Source: Chrysophaeum taylorii
Taxonomy: Eukaryota; Sar; Pelagophyceae; Pelagomonadales; Pelagomonadaceae
Reading direction: 5' to 3'
Assembly (NCBI GenBank): GCA_029834535.1
Contig: JAQMWT010000458.1
Coordinates: 1 to 64,000, forward strand
Length of the DNA stretch: 64,000 nucleotides
The notes under the pieces: generated by a model
Database searches by the model: none
Seen by the model: the letters and a program-made list of their open reading frames with translations, nothing else
What the model was told of the DNA's origin: nothing
Translations under genes and position numbers: made by a program
In this document: piece after piece, positions 1 to 11,520 of the stretch
Position numbering within the stretch: the first letter of the stretch is position 1
How the letters are laid out: each line of letters starts with the position of its first letter

Positions 1-772
1 GCAAACAAGCTGTCGCAATGGGTGGCTTTAATTTGAACGCTTTCCTTCTCAATGATTGTGGCTTCGTTCCGCGGAATCTGGTGACACTTTGCCATTACAA
101 CTCGTGCTCAATTTCTACCGTGGTCCTCACGTCTCGTTTTAGTCGTTGATGATCTTCTTGTGCGCACCCTCGTCATTGCATTGGCCATTCCCAAGCCTTT
201 TCCTCCATAGCCGCGCTTTCCACTGACCGTCAATGAACTTGATCTCACTCTTACGTTGGCTTTTCGAAGCTGAATTGCTCGCTCTTTACGCCGCTACTGC
301 TGAGCTCTATTGGCTTCTCCACTTTTTGATGACTTTGATCTCCCTCGTCACACGGTACCAATGTATTTCGATAATAGCACCACCGTCACCCAAGTCCGTC
401 TCCAATGTCTCCCGCGGCGCACCGCCATATTGATATTCGCTTTTACCGCCGAACATCATCGCAACCACATCATTGACCTCCAACATAGCGATATCTTCAC
501 CCGCAGTACGGAAGCTCCTTCCTTCCTCCGGCTTCGTGCTCGTTACCACCTCGCGAATTCGCCCTGATGTCTCCTGTCTCTTTCTGCCACACTGCCTCTC
601 CTGACGTCTTCCTTCAAGCTTCTCCTCTGTGAGCGTCTCACTTTACCCTTTTCCTTCTTCCTTTTCTTTCTTTCCAGCCCTGTGTGAGAGGACCTCACTT
701 ACCCCTTTTTCCTTTTCTTTCTTTTCCAGCACCTGTGTGAGGAAGCTATGACACTTATACCCCTGCACCACG
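1..772 (+). mobile_element. Truncated Copia LTR retrotransposon fossil
   Basis: This fragment is closely similar to the reverse transcriptase end, RNase H and 3' untranslated region of the Copia element at 4.6-10.3 kb. It ends in the first part of the same LTR (from about 736), and the window opens inside it. It is clearly broken, with internal loss and several breaks, and is older than the main copy. It matters as a reference: here the untranslated tail runs straight into the LTR with no SINE, which shows that the SINE in the main copy is a later insertion. Confidence 0.85.
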
Positions 773-843
773 TCCCCATTATAGTTCTCTCATCCCCATT
801 TCAGTTCTCACAAGTCGACTTTCACTTTTTGTTGTTTAAGAAG

Positions 844-900
844 GGGGGGGGGCTTGGAATTTGTGGCTGGAAGTGCATTGGGTTGTTGTTGTTGTTGTGG

Positions 901-959
<59 letters not shown>

Positions 960-1262
960 GAATCTGCCCTCGTGCCTAGCTTTCCCTACGGAGGAGGAGG
1001 AGGAGGAGGAGGACCCGTCGGCGCGCGCGACCCACAAACCAGTTCGTCAAGAGAATATGTTCATTTTTCAGACTCAAGCACACACAAATACACACACAGA
1101 TATGATGAAAAGAGCACGACCGCGTCACGAATATGGCCATGTTGTCGGAATCTCGAAGCTCATCGTCGGGAAATCAAGGGCTCCCCTCCCCTCCCTCTCC
1201 TCCCTCCTCCCTCCCTCCCTCCCTCCCTCCCTCCCCCCTCCCTCCCTCCCTCCCTCCCTCCT
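844..1262. repeat. Microsatellite cluster: G-run, (GTT)n, (GGA)n, (CTCC)n
   Basis: A G9 run (844-852) is followed by a long GTT array (about 880-960), GGA repeats (about 985-1013) and CTCC/CCT repeats (about 1170-1262). The open frames here encode only poly-V, poly-L, poly-G or poly-N and are not genes. Confidence 0.95.
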
Positions 1263-1756
1263 CGGTTAAGTAGGGGCTCCGGGTATGTCATCGATGACAT
1301 TGACCAACTCTACGACGGCTGTTGGCTCCCACAAAAGGTCGTTGAGTCGCGCACCCCGCGATTCGCGGCCAAATCCGGGCTGCCCGTGGCGCATGGGTTT
1401 AAAAACAGAAAGAGCCGCGCCAGACACCAACCATTCTTGAATGCAGCCCAGCGTTCTTTCTTTAAAGGTGGGGCTCCCGAACAAAGAAGAGACACGGGGG
1501 CTGCAGTCGGCGATTAAGGCTGACACGCAGGCAGGAGGACCCGGCAGACCTGCGTTCAAGAAATCGCCACACTCAAAAAAGGCCGAGGCAGCGACTGTTT
1601 TTTAATAAGGAAGGGTGGCGCTGTATTATAAAAACAAGCTCGGTCGAATCCAAGGGAAGTAGAGGTGCATCATCCCTTCCTTGGCGACAAACAGGGGGGT
1701 CCAAAATCCCCAAGGTTGGGGTCGTCACACGCAGCTATGAAAGAGGGTTAAAAAGC
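1263..1756. other. Unassigned spacer, one weak minus-strand ORF
   Basis: No repeat family or conserved domain is recognised. The 97-codon minus-strand frame at 1266-1559 is not low complexity, but it matches nothing I can name. It could be the end of a degraded gene or part of an unknown transposon. Confidence 0.4.
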
Positions 1757-4430
1757 ACCGTTGGGAATTCACCGGGCTCACTTCACTAGGTTCGCTGAAT
1801 TTGGTTCACTTCACTTCACCGAAAATTTTCGTCCAAAGTCCAATGTTCACTTCACGTTCATTCACTTTGGCTGCCGGCCAAGTCTGATGAGCCAAGTCGA
1901 GCCGCGCTACCTGGAGGTGGAGGATAATGTTGATGATGAGGAGGAATTTAAACGCGGTGTTAACAGAAGGAGGAAGTTCAGAAGAACGAGCCGATTGCGA
2001 CGTCGATGTTGTGACGTGGAACACGCCCGGCAACAAAAGTGGACGATCAACCAGGGTTTTCCAATGTGTGGGACTGCGCGCGTCGACTGAAGGAAAATCA
2101 TCCTGGCCGCGTTGACCAGTGGGAAGTCGACGACGCACGTGTGTATCCGGTGCTGGGAGCGCCTGAAGGTGACGAGAGACTTCAAGAAAGGCACGTAGCA
2201 GACAGACGACCAAGCCCTCTTGGGGCCCACTTCAAGGCTGCGCATCCGGAGGACGAGCTGGGACGTCAACAGCTCACCAAGAAACAGAAGACAGACCAAG
2301 AAAAGGAGGGCGTTATGACGGCTGTGGGCGTCGTGGCAGCCTCGAAGGGTAAATCGGATATTACGAGATACTTCATGGCCATGCCCAGCCAGGCAAAGCA
2401 CTCTTCCCTGATGGCGTTCTCGGCTCGGCACTACGCGTACACGTCGCAGCGGATTTCCAAGCGCACCTTTGACGACGAAGATTATCGCAACCTAATTGAG
2501 GCGTATTACCGCGGCGGTGGCGGGAAAGGCAAGCGCCCTCGTTCATGACTCGAAAGGCGCTGTTTGAATGGGTGGACGCTGAATATCGTTGCTTTGTTCG
2601 AATCTTTATGCACGTCGTTACGGAGTGTTATGAAGCGGCTTTCGGCAATCCATTCGCCAAGGTGCTGCATGACGGCGGGGACACTCAAGGATAAGTTCAA
2701 GCGACAGGCCATTGGCCTATCCCTCATCTGGCCCGATTGGAGTGGCGTTGATACGGTGTGCGTGGGCCTCGTTCCAGCTGACGACGGAGCCGATTCCGGC
2801 ACGGCTTCTCTGTTCCGTTCTGTGGTCGCGGAGCGTGCGGGAATCGATATCCATTTGGCGGCCGCAACCATTGTTCAAGACCGGGCTGCAATTGGCGTCG
2901 CCGAAAATTTTTTTGTTGAGGTCGAAACGTGTGACATGCATGATATCTCAATAATCTCGGCAGCGGCATGTGGCGACTTGACACGATCCAGAGGCAAGCA
3001 GGTGATCAATCCATTCCCAGCTGGCCAGGAGGTGCTGAACAGTGGTGGCCACGATGGAGCCAAGTCCTTTTCTTACGGCACACGTTTGAAGGATCTGCAT
3101 GCGCTTTTGCCAATACAGCCGGGGAAGTCGCCGAAGCTCAAGCTCGACCTCAATAAGACGAGGTTCCGGGCCCGATACCAACTTATATTCGTTGCTTGCT
3201 GCTATGCACCACGTGCTCAAACTGTACGCGGCTACCAACATTGGACTCCCCTGGACAATCAGTGATGAGCAATGGGTGGCGTTGGCTGAATTCGAGGCGA
3301 TTTTTGCTATAACGGATGCGGCCGTTGTTTTCGTGCAACATGAACGCTTATACCTGGGGGGCGTGCGCCGCATTGATCAAGCACAACATCATCGAGTCTC
3401 TGCGAGCTGGGACGCTAGAAGTCATTGACCTCCCGAACATAACTGCGAAATCCATGCCACGTAAGACTGTCGATGTTGACGACCTCAGCGAGACCGGCAA
3501 AATCTGTCTTGAGCGGGCTATTCTCGGAATGTGAGCGTCGGTTTTGCGGGAATAATGAAAACTACGTGCGTCACTTCGACTACGAATTCAACGATCGCGA
3601 GCTGATTGCCCTCCTTCTTGACTTTCGGACTAACAACTGCCGGCACCTGTCGTCCAGTCAGAGAGCTTAGGCCAGGAAGTTTCTCAAGGAAGAATATGTG
3701 ATTTACGCACGGACTGCATTCCACCACGAAAAGGCAAAGACTTCCACCGAGTCTGCGTCGCCCTCCGAGCCTGCGCCTGCCCGCAGTCTCTTGGCGGCAC
3801 TCGACGCACCCGGCGCTTGGGACGACATTAGTGGCGACGTGCCTTTTTTTGCTATGCCTGAGAGCCAGATGCCCGATTTCAATATGGAGTTTGAACAGGT
3901 CTTCACTCAATGGATCAGGCTCTCGAGATCGCTCAACTGGAAAGAGCATTATCCTGAACTTGAGAAGAAGGATGAAGTCGGCTTCACAGATCTGGCTGTG
4001 CTCGACGTTGGAAAGCTGTATCGACCGCTCACCAAGGAGCAGTATGGGTTCCTTCCGGACATGGCGAGAGCCTCTAAGATTTTTTTTCAATTGGTACACA
4101 TGGCGCGCAGCGCTACTACTGTGAGCGCAGCCTGAGCATTGGAAATCTTGTCCTGACCGAGGGAAACACGTTTCTCGGCGCGGACGAGACGGACAAAGTT
4201 GCCAGTATACTGCGCATGCACAAGAATTTCTCCATGGCGGTGGCGGCCCGGATTAAGTACAGGGACCTCGGACACGAGACCGAGTTTTTCAAAAACGCCG
4301 AGAGCACCACACATCCGCGAAGACTCTTCGGAGATGGAGTTTGATGAGGGCTTGGCGACAGCCGCATCCAGGGGGGGGGCGAGAACACGAAAAGAACGCC
4401 CACCCAGCACGAAAGCTTGGCGCTGGGGTG
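1757..4430 (+). mobile_element. hAT-like DNA transposon, copy A (right end lost)
   Basis: The left end is an inverted-repeat terminus, CACCGTTGGGAATTCAC, closely matching the CAGCGTTGGGAATTCAC end of the full copy at 52.7 kb. The body is collinear with that copy up to about 4,330. It then runs into an unrelated C-rich tail (about 4,340-4,530) that shares short stretches in inverted orientation with about 16,640-16,760. The right terminal repeat is missing, so the copy is truncated and immobile. Confidence 0.75.
2039..4134 (+). pseudogene. hAT-like transposase, degraded (copy A)
   Basis: Several frames in series carry the transposase. First comes an N-terminal part with basic and QLTKKQKT-like stretches (2039-2548), then a segment with FKRQAIGLSLIWPDWSG (from about 2,690). 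Next are NPFPAGQE and TRLKDLHALLP motifs near 3.0-3.1 kb, the region QWVALAEFEAIFAITD near 3.25-3.3 kb, and a C-terminal acidic part (3698-4135). The order matches the RNase-H-fold core of hAT-superfamily transposases. I assign hAT from the 8-bp target duplication and CAG termini of copy B rather than from a clear catalytic triad. Reading-frame changes at about 2.55, 3.27 and 3.5 kb and an early stop show it is not functional as it stands. Confidence 0.6.
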
Positions 4431-4574
4431 TCGATATCCCCTGCCCTAGGCCTCCCCTATAGCGCGGAGGGATCGCCCCCCCCTAGGACCCAACCCTAGG
4501 AGAACCCCCCCCCCCCCCCTAGGACGACGGGCACCGCTGCACCTGAGTTTTTCTACAATGTAGGCTACAGTTTG
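4431..4574. repeat. C-tract/CCTAGG-rich spacer
   Basis: Several CCCCTAGG motifs and long C runs (about 4,506-4,519) lie between the hAT remnant and the Copia left LTR. No gene is seen. Confidence 0.6.
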
Positions 4575-4670
4575 TGTGAGGAAGCTATGACACTTACCCC
4601 TGCACCACGTATCCAGTATCCTTACGTCTTTCTCTTATCGCTAGTCTAACGCCTCATACCATTCGCAACA
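4575..4670 (+). repeat. Copia left LTR
   Basis: This 96-bp LTR begins TGTGAGG and ends GCAACA. It is identical to 10204-10299. GTTTG (4570-4574) immediately precedes it and matches the 5 bp after the right LTR. Confidence 0.95.
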
Positions 4671-4680
4671 TGGTACCAGG
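4671..4680 (+). promoter_or_regulatory. Primer-binding site of the Copia element
   Basis: TGGTACCAGG directly abuts the left LTR. It resembles the initiator-methionine tRNA primer site TGGTATCAG of many Copia elements. Confidence 0.6.
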
Positions 4681-4699
4681 TGTTCCAGGTGTCCAAGGT

Positions 4700-6200
4700 C
4701 GAACGCCCTGAGCTTGACTTCACGGACAACAGCAACTCCTCCTCGGCTTCAGTTCATTGCTACGTGTTCGGTTCGTTATCGTTTATCATGTCCTCGATCG
4801 AAATTAAGGATAGCAAGCTTTCGCAAAAACTCGATGCTTTCAGTGGTGAGCGACATCTTTTTCACCAATGGACCCGGCGCCTGGAAAACATGATCATTTC
4901 CACCGGTGATCGCATTATCTTGACCACTGACACTTGGACTAGCATTTCCGCTTCTGGCTGCTCTGAAGAAGAATTTGGTCTCAAGCAGCAACGCTGGTAC
5001 AGTGCACTCTTCATGGCACTACCAATGCATGATACTGATCGTGCGGATATCCGTGAAAACCGCGATATGAACTTCACGCGGCTTTACAAACGCATTACTG
5101 ATGTTTACATGGGTCATGGAGATCGTGTCGCTCAGTCTGCAATTGCTTCACTGCATTCCTTGGTGTGCAACAACATCGATGAACTTGAGTCTTTTCTTAA
5201 CAAGTTCATTACTGGTGTTCAAGTTGCTCGGCATCATCAAGATTTCCCTGACTCAAGTGCCTTGCAGTTGCTTCAAACGAAAATCCCCGACTCGCTCTTG
5301 TATAAGGATCTCATTGCACTTGATCCTAAATTGCGCACATATGATGGTTTCGTTGATCGCCTCCACAGTAAAGTTTTTGATTATCTTCAGACCAAGTCTG
5401 TGCACGTCCATGCTACGTTCCGTGAAAGTCCCCGTCATCGTGAACGCTCCAACTTTTATGGTCGCCATCCTTCTGAAAAGTATTTTCATCGCTTCAATGC
5501 TTTACGCTCTCAACAACATTCTAGCCCACGCCCCTCTTTTCGATCATCATTCCGTCACCCACCTTCATCTTCACGTGGTTTTCATCGCAAGCGCCAACGC
5601 CATACTGATCTTTGTCACTTTTGTGGTATTCCTGGCCATCACCAGAAAGATTGTCATAAGCGTCAGCGCTATTTGCACTCACAAGCTACCGCCCGCCCAC
5701 GGCATCAACACCAATACCCACGTCGGTTGCATTCCCAATACCCACCTCGGTCCACTCCCCAATACCCACCTAGGCCCCATCCACCCTTCTACCAACACCA
5801 TCTTTTCACCCCCAATCCACCCTTGCCACCATCTCAATCCTCTCCGCCGCTTCTTGCGTTGCCACCCTCCACCACACCCTCTGTCCCGCCTTCCACCGCT
5901 GTCACCCTTCCTGACCCATCCCTTTCTGCACCCACCTACCCGTCCTACAATTTCCACCTTCTTTCCATCTCCCCCTCCATTCACCAAGTCCTTTCCTCCA
6001 CCAACCCCCTTACCGCTCTGCTCACCGCTCGTGAGTGCGACTACCTTCACAGCACCAACCTTCGTCTCGTTGTCTATGATACCGGCGCCAACGTCAGCCT
6101 TTTTAATTCTCCCGCTGGCTTCACTGACCTGGACAACACTCAACAGCATTCCATCACTTCTGCTATCGGCACTGGCTCTGTTTCCGGTTCTGGCACTGCT
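4700..6200 (+). pseudogene. Copia gag and protease part
   Basis: Rounded limits. The gag portion has a UBN2-like N-terminus and a CX2CX4HX4C zinc knuckle (CHFCGIPGHHQKDC) followed by a long proline/histidine-rich linker. The aspartic protease signature VVYDTGANVSLF follows near 6.07 kb. This is a virus-like fossil. Confidence 0.85.
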
Positions 6201-6599
6201 CACTTAACGTTCCCTTCAATTGGTCCTCTTGACAATCGTGGTCTTCCTTCTCCTGCACCCACTCTTTCCGCCCCTCATGGTATACATGTCGCGTTTCCGC
6301 ATACCCTCATCTCTCCTGGCCTTGGTGACAAACGGATTCTTTCGGATCATTCCCTTGAACAAGTTGGTTACGATTGCCACACCATTCAGGCCGTTGATCC
6401 TGCTTATCCGCAACGTATTTTACGTCACCGCCAAACGCATCACGTTATTCCCCTGCTTCGTCGCTGTGGTCTTCTTTTGATCGTCTGTTGGATCGGCAAT
6501 ACGACCGCTGTGCCCTACACGGACTACGTTTCACCTTTGTGTCATTTTCTTCTTCCCCTCGTGTCCATGATCCTTGTGCGTTTCCCGCTGTGTCTCAAC

Positions 6600-7400
6600 G
6601 CACTCAACTAACTTTCGATCTTTGGCATGCTCGTCTTGGTCATTATAGTCCTGCCTATCTTCGGCGTTTGTCTTCTCTTGCTGTTGGCGCACCGTTTTTC
6701 CCGAGCTCCGCGTCGCTTTCTTTTTGTCCTGCTTGTGCTCTCGGTAAAATGCATGCTGCGCATGTTGGCCAACGTAAAGCTCATGCTTCCACTTCGTCTC
6801 CTTCCTCCGAGCCTTTGTCTCGTCCACGTGCCGTTGCGCCCTACCTTATTATCCACGCCGATCTCATGTTTGCTGGCGTCCCATCCTACATATATCACGA
6901 TCGCGCGATCCTCACGTTTGTCGATGATCATACGCGCCGCCGCACGCGTTACTTTGCTCCACGACACGATGCCCTTACGAACGCTCGTCAACTCGAACTT
7001 TTTCTGTCTACCGTGGTTCGCCCATTCGGATATCGCATTGCCCTCATCTACACCGATCGTGACCGCTCTCTTATGGGCCAATTCGAAACCTTCTGTCTGG
7101 GCAACAATATTGCGCTTCGGCGCGCTCCGGCAGCACAGTCCAAAACTTCACAGGCTCACGCTTTTTCCGGTGTTGTGGAACGCTCTCATCGCGCAACCGC
7201 GGATATTACTCGCACTCTTTTGGTACATGCGCACCGTCCACCTGATTTTTGGCGTTGGGCCATGGAAACGGCTGACTTCATCTCTGAGCGTATGCCAAAT
7301 GCCTCTAATCCTGGATATATGACGCCATATGAAATGCTACATGAAACACTCCCGCGTGTCGATTTTCTTCGTGTTTAGGGCTGTCCTGCTGCAATTCTTA
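6600..7400 (+). pseudogene. Copia integrase part
   Basis: Rounded limits. A GAG-pre-integrase stretch (DLWHARLGHYSPAYLRRL, then a CPAC) precedes the DDE core, with HADLMF, IYTDRDRS and GVVERSHRATADITR segments as in Copia integrases. Confidence 0.85.
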
Positions 7401-8249
7401 CTGGCGACAAATGGCCTACCAAAGCTATAACCGGTATCTTCATTGGGTATCCCTCTGCAGGCCCTGGATATCGCATATTGCTTCAACGCCCCACAGGTCC
7501 TGTCATCCACACCTCGATTGATGTTGTTTTTGACGAAAATTTCGCTCTGCGTAAGTCACTGTCCACCCAACCCCTTCCTCCGTCTCTCGTGGATTCTCGT
7601 TTTCCTGACTTGTTTTATTACGACCCTCGTCTATCTTCGACCGTAAGCCCCTTATCTTCTGTTTTTGATGCTCCGGAGCCGGCCTTATCGGGACTGATCA
7701 CCCCAGCGTCACTGCCCACAATGTTACCGGCCAATACGAAACGTGCACCATTACGTCGTGCCAAACGGGGCCGACCGCGCAAAGTCGACCAACCAACAAA
7801 CTTTTTTACGGCCCATGTTTCATCCTGTCACAATGTTGATACGGGCCATTCTGATGTTGATACGGGCCATTCTGTTTCCTCTGTCGTTTCTGTTTCCCCC
7901 TGTCACTCTTTTTATGTCTCTTCTGTTAGCTTTCGTTTGTTAGTTCATTATGTCTTCCTTCCCCTTTGTTTAGCTAACACCCTTGTTGATCCTCATGCAC
8001 ACGTTTATTACTCTGCTTCTGAAGAAATGTCCCAGTATTCAGACCTTGACGAAACTACTATCACTTCCACCCATTTACGTGAAGCTTTAGCTCCGACCAA
8101 TCCTGAGCGTCCTGGCTGGTTGCAAGCCATCGCTAAAGAATACAGCTCTCTTGGTCAACTTGGTTGTTGGGATGTGATTCGCCTCCCTCAGACTTTTTTC
8201 TGGCAACATTTGTACCCTCAAGTGGATCCTCCGCAAGAAGTTTGACTCT

Positions 8250-9650
8250 GGCCGCTTCAAATCGTACAAGGCTCGCCTTGTCGTCCGCGGTTACACCCAG
8301 GTTCACGGCATTGATTATCATGACACCTACTCACCGGTTGCCAACATCGTCACGATCCGTTTCTTTCTGACCTTTGTCGCTATTCATGACTGGGATTTGC
8401 ACAAGTTGGATGTTAGCTCCGCTTTTATTCAAGCTCCCATTGACGAAGACATCTATGTCTGGCCACCCGAAGGCTATGCTCCTCGCCAACCCACCGAAGG
8501 TTCCAAAATCGTTTACAAGCTCCGTCGCTCTTGGTATGGTTGCAAACAAGCTTGTCGCAATTGGTGGCTTTATTTGGAACGCTTCCTTCTCAATGATTGT
8601 GGCTTCGTCCGCGGATCTGGTGACACTTGCCATTACAAGCTCGTCCTCAATTCTACCGTGGTCCTCCGTCTTGTTTTGGTCGTCGATGATCTTCTTGTGG
8701 CGCACCCTCCTCATTGCATTGGCCATTACCAAGCCTTTTTCCTCAGTTTCCGCGCTTTCACTGACGTCAATGAACTCGATCTCACCTCTTACGTTGGTCT
8801 TCGCATTACGCGTGATCGCCCTCGGAGAACCCTCACTCTTGACCAATCCCATGCTGTCCGTGAAATCCTTACCGAACATCGCTTCATCAACAGTAAACCC
8901 AAACTCACTCCCGCTCCCAAAGGTCTTCATCTTTCTGCGGCTGATTGTCCGGCTCCTGGTTCTCCAGATCACATCTTCATGGCACGCATCCCTTTTTCGC
9001 CGTATTGTTGGCTGTGTCCTCTTCATCTCCATCATGACTCGCCCTGATATCACTTGGTCCGTCAATCAGTGTGCGCGTTTCCCCCACAATCCTGGTAAAC
9101 CCCACTGGCACGCTTTATCCCACACTCTGCGTTATCTCAACGGTTCTCAGGATCTTGCCCTTATTCTTGGTCGCGATTCTACCCTTCATCTCTGTGGTTA
9201 TTCCGACTCCAGCTGGGCCGACGACCCTGATGACCGCCACTCTACAACTGGGTTTTGTTTTCTTCTCAGCGGCTCTATGATAGCCTACTGCTCCCGCTCG
9301 CAATACTTACTTGCTCGTCCTTCTTTCGAAGCTGAATTGCTTGCTCTTTACGCTGCTACTGCTGAGCTCTCTTGGCTTCTCAAACTTTTTGATGACTTTG
9401 ATCTCCCTCGTCACACGGTCCCAATGTATGTTGATAATAGCACCACCGTCACTCAAGTTCGTCTCCAATGTCTCACACGGCGCACCCGCCATATTGACAT
9501 TCGCTTTCACAGTACCGCCGAATATCATCGCAACCACATCATCGATCTCAAGCACATACCCCGCTTTCACAATCTTAGCGACATTTTCACCCGCAGTACG
9601 GAAGCTCCTTCCTTCCTCCGGCTTCGTGCTCGTTACCTCACTTCATGATC
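8250..9650 (+). pseudogene. Copia reverse transcriptase and RNase H part
   Basis: Rounded limits. The polymerase motif KLDVSSAFIQAPIDEDIYV and the catalytic LVLVVDDLLVA box are present, followed by the RNase H stretch GYSDSSWADDPDDRHST and FEAELLALYAATAE. The tail is shared with the truncated copy at the start of the window. Confidence 0.88.
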
Positions 9651-9838
9651 TTCGCCCTGATCTCTGTTGTCTCTTTTTCTTGCCACAATGCCTCTGTGAC
9701 GTCTTCCTCAGAGCTTCTCCTCTGTGAGCGTCTCACTTACCCATTTTTCTTTTTCCTTCTTTTCCAGCACCTGTGTGAGGACCTCACTTACCCCATTTTT
9801 TCCTTTTCTTTCTTTTCCAGCAGCTTTGTGAGGAAGCT

Positions 9839-10203
9839 TACCCTGATCGCCGACCGCATGGTTGCGATGGAGGACGGTGCCTCATGAATCCTGAGCCTTG
9901 CGAGGGCATCCGCCCTCCCGGCGTAGGTTGGCACCTATTCGCCTCTCGGGCGGGCCGGTTGGCAGCCGGAACGTTCGCAGTGGGACGGGGTATGGCCGGG
10001 GGGCGCAGACGGAAGGTTATCGACGAGTTGGTTGTCAGTCACATCGCGGTCTCCTCGTCGCATGGCGACAAGCTTGATGATCACTCTCCGCCGACCCACC
10101 TTTCGGCGCCCCTCGTCTACAGGCCCGTGATTCCGGACTGGCACCTGTCGGTCCGGCCTGGCTCCCATGCTCGGGAGAGGTCTGAAGTTAGTTAGTTAGT
10201 TAG
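9839..10203 (+). mobile_element. SINE with (GTTA)n tail, inserted in the Copia right LTR
   Basis: This 365-bp element lies between two copies of TGTGAGGAAGCT (9827-9838 and 10204-10215), a 12-bp target-site duplication. It begins TACCCTGATCGCC and ends with a short stem-loop (CTCCC ATGCTC GGGAG) and a GTTA tail. Other copies, two in inverted orientation, lie at about 15.1, 31.4 and 57.4 kb. It has no credible coding capacity, and I cannot identify clear pol III A and B boxes. The long duplication and simple tail point to target-primed reverse transcription. Its last 60-odd bp match the 3' end of the LINE fragment at 28.66 kb, which suggests that LINE supplies its machinery. Confidence 0.8.
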
Positions 10204-10299
10204 TGTGAGGAAGCTATGACACTTACCCCTGCACCACGTATCCAGTATCCTTACGTCTTTCTCTTATCGCTAGTCTAACGCCTCATACCATTCGCAACA
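10204..10299 (+). repeat. Copia right LTR
   Basis: All 96 bp are identical to the left LTR, and the 5-bp target repeat GTTTG follows at 10300-10304. Confidence 0.95.
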
Positions 10300-10347
10300 G
10301 TTTGGCAGGGAAATCCTTTGGTTCAATGTATGCTGTCAGTCTTTAAC

Positions 10348-10363
10348 AGGGTCGGATAAGAAA
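10348..10363 (+). repeat. Left arm of a 16-bp inverted repeat around the Helitron array
   Basis: AGGGTCGGATAAGAAA here recurs in inverse orientation at about 15090-15105. The two arms bracket the whole Helitron tandem array. They could be the terminal repeats of an older DNA transposon into which the Helitrons inserted. Confidence 0.55.
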
Positions 10364-10645
10364 GTTCGTACGAGCCGTTAACTATGTTTCAGTTTGTACT
10401 AAGACATACAAGTGCAGGCCAGTAAGTTCACCTAGTCCCAATCTCTAACCCCAGTAAGTTCACCTAGTCCCAATCTCTAACCCCAGTAAGTTCACCTAGT
10501 CCCAATCTCTAACCCCAGTAAGGACTCTGAAAACCCCAGTATGTTCACCTGGTCCCAGTTTCACCTGGTCACTCAGTTCACCTAGTCCCAATCTCAAACC
10601 CCAGTAAGTTCACGTGGTCCCAGTAAGTTCACCTATAGTGCGCGT

Positions 10646-11205
10646 TTAGACGCCGGGAGGGGGCTTATCGGTATTGCGCAGCACGTGTGGGGTAGGGTGG
10701 AGTCGTCGACCCAGATGAGTATCGACAGAGAGCCACGTAGAGCTGGACGTGGCAGAAGACGGGCTTGGGAAAGAGGACGCCGACCTCGCGGGGCGTCTGG
10801 CCCTGGCTCTTGTTGATCGTTTGGCGTAGGCGGGCCTCAAGGGATACAGGTTGGAGGAGCCTCGGTGACAACGACGCGATCGATCATGTATCTGGTACCG
10901 TTGCAGTGGCCGTGCGACGGGTCGAGGTTGCGAAGACTTAAAGCTCGCGATCAAAGTCAGCATGCCGTTGGTTGTCAGGGAGTTGAAAACTCTACTGTAA
11001 AGAGCGAGGCGTCGTCTTCCGACCCAGCCTAGTCAGCCGAAAAGAACTCCGACGCCTCGTCTCCGGGAAAAAAAGGCCGCGGTCATGCGCGCGTTGTCAG
11101 CATCGACAACATCGTTTCGACGGGGCGTGAGAATGGCGCGCTGAAAGAGCCGCCGCGGGTCGTGGAAATAGTCTGCGAGGTCGCCGTAGACGGTTTGGAG
11201 GATCA
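10646..11205 (-). pseudogene. Helitron helicase C-terminus, unit 1
   Basis: On the minus strand this unit encodes, in broken frames, the Helitron helicase end: YFHDPRRLFQRAILTPR, the start of the FLNSL..GM segment, TINKSQGQT (helicase motif V/VI region) and PVFCHVQLYVALCR (canonical form HGQLYVALSR). The block between the NGTR-like segment and TINKSQGQT is shorter than in complete Helitron helicases. Confidence 0.75.
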
Positions 11206-11289
11206 CTGTCTGGCTCTCGCGCCTACCTGATCCTTACTCTCGCGCCTACCTAATCCTTACCCTAAATCGAGGGACAAACAGACAAGCCG

Positions 11290-11520
11290 CCCGATCCCAG
11301 CAGGACGTCACCCTTCGTCGCACATACGTCCGGCGGCAGCACGCGTACGACCTACGGGCGGGGCCCGTCCTTTCTTCGCCTGCCCCACGCCTCGGCGATG
11401 ACCCCGACTAGGTCCCGCGTACTTATCTCCGCCCGTCAGGCACATCCCTCATACCCCACAAACCCACCCACATCCTTCATGCTCCCCACACACCCCCCCC
11501 CCCCCCTCTTAGCAGTCGAC
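11290..11520 (+). repeat. Retroposon family R3 copy inside Helitron unit 1
   Basis: The repeat contains CCTGCCCCACGCCTCGGCGATG and ends CACACACCCCCC...CTTAGCAGTCGACATTTAAA. The same sequence recurs at 14.65 kb and 49.25 kb, and as a 32-bp terminal scrap at 34.63 kb. A minimal 3' fragment flanked by a 14-bp duplication at the last site marks it as a target-primed retroposon (SINE or LINE end). Confidence 0.6.

Larger units (their letters stand above)
4575..10299 (+). mobile_element. Copia (Ty1/Copia-like) LTR retrotransposon fossil
   Basis: Two identical 96-bp LTRs (TGTGAGGAAGCT...CGCAACA) at 4575-4670 and 10204-10299 are flanked by a 5-bp direct repeat, GTTTG. A primer-binding site-like TGGTACCAG follows the left LTR at 4671. 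The parts lie in Copia order: gag with a CCHC zinc knuckle (CHFCGIPGHHQKDCHK), an aspartic protease (VVYDTGANVS), integrase, reverse transcriptase, then RNase H. The layout looks whole. The coding region carries about four breaks, so it is a fossil, but the identical LTRs indicate a recent insertion. A SINE interrupts the right end. The tract before the right LTR is pyrimidine-rich rather than the usual polypurine tract. Confidence 0.92.

Noticed and set aside
861-1517. Long plus-strand ORFs with poly-V, poly-G and poly-L
   Set aside because: They are translations of (GTT)n, (GGA)n and (CTCC)n microsatellites with no conserved sequence.
5679-6203. Minus-strand glycine-rich ORF of 174 codons in the Copia gag region
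   Set aside because: It is the antisense shadow of the proline/serine-rich gag linker.
9884-10195. ORF of about 100 codons inside the SINE, also present in the other copies
   Set aside because: The frame is conserved only because the copies are near-identical DNA. Truncated copies and indels show no selection on the protein.
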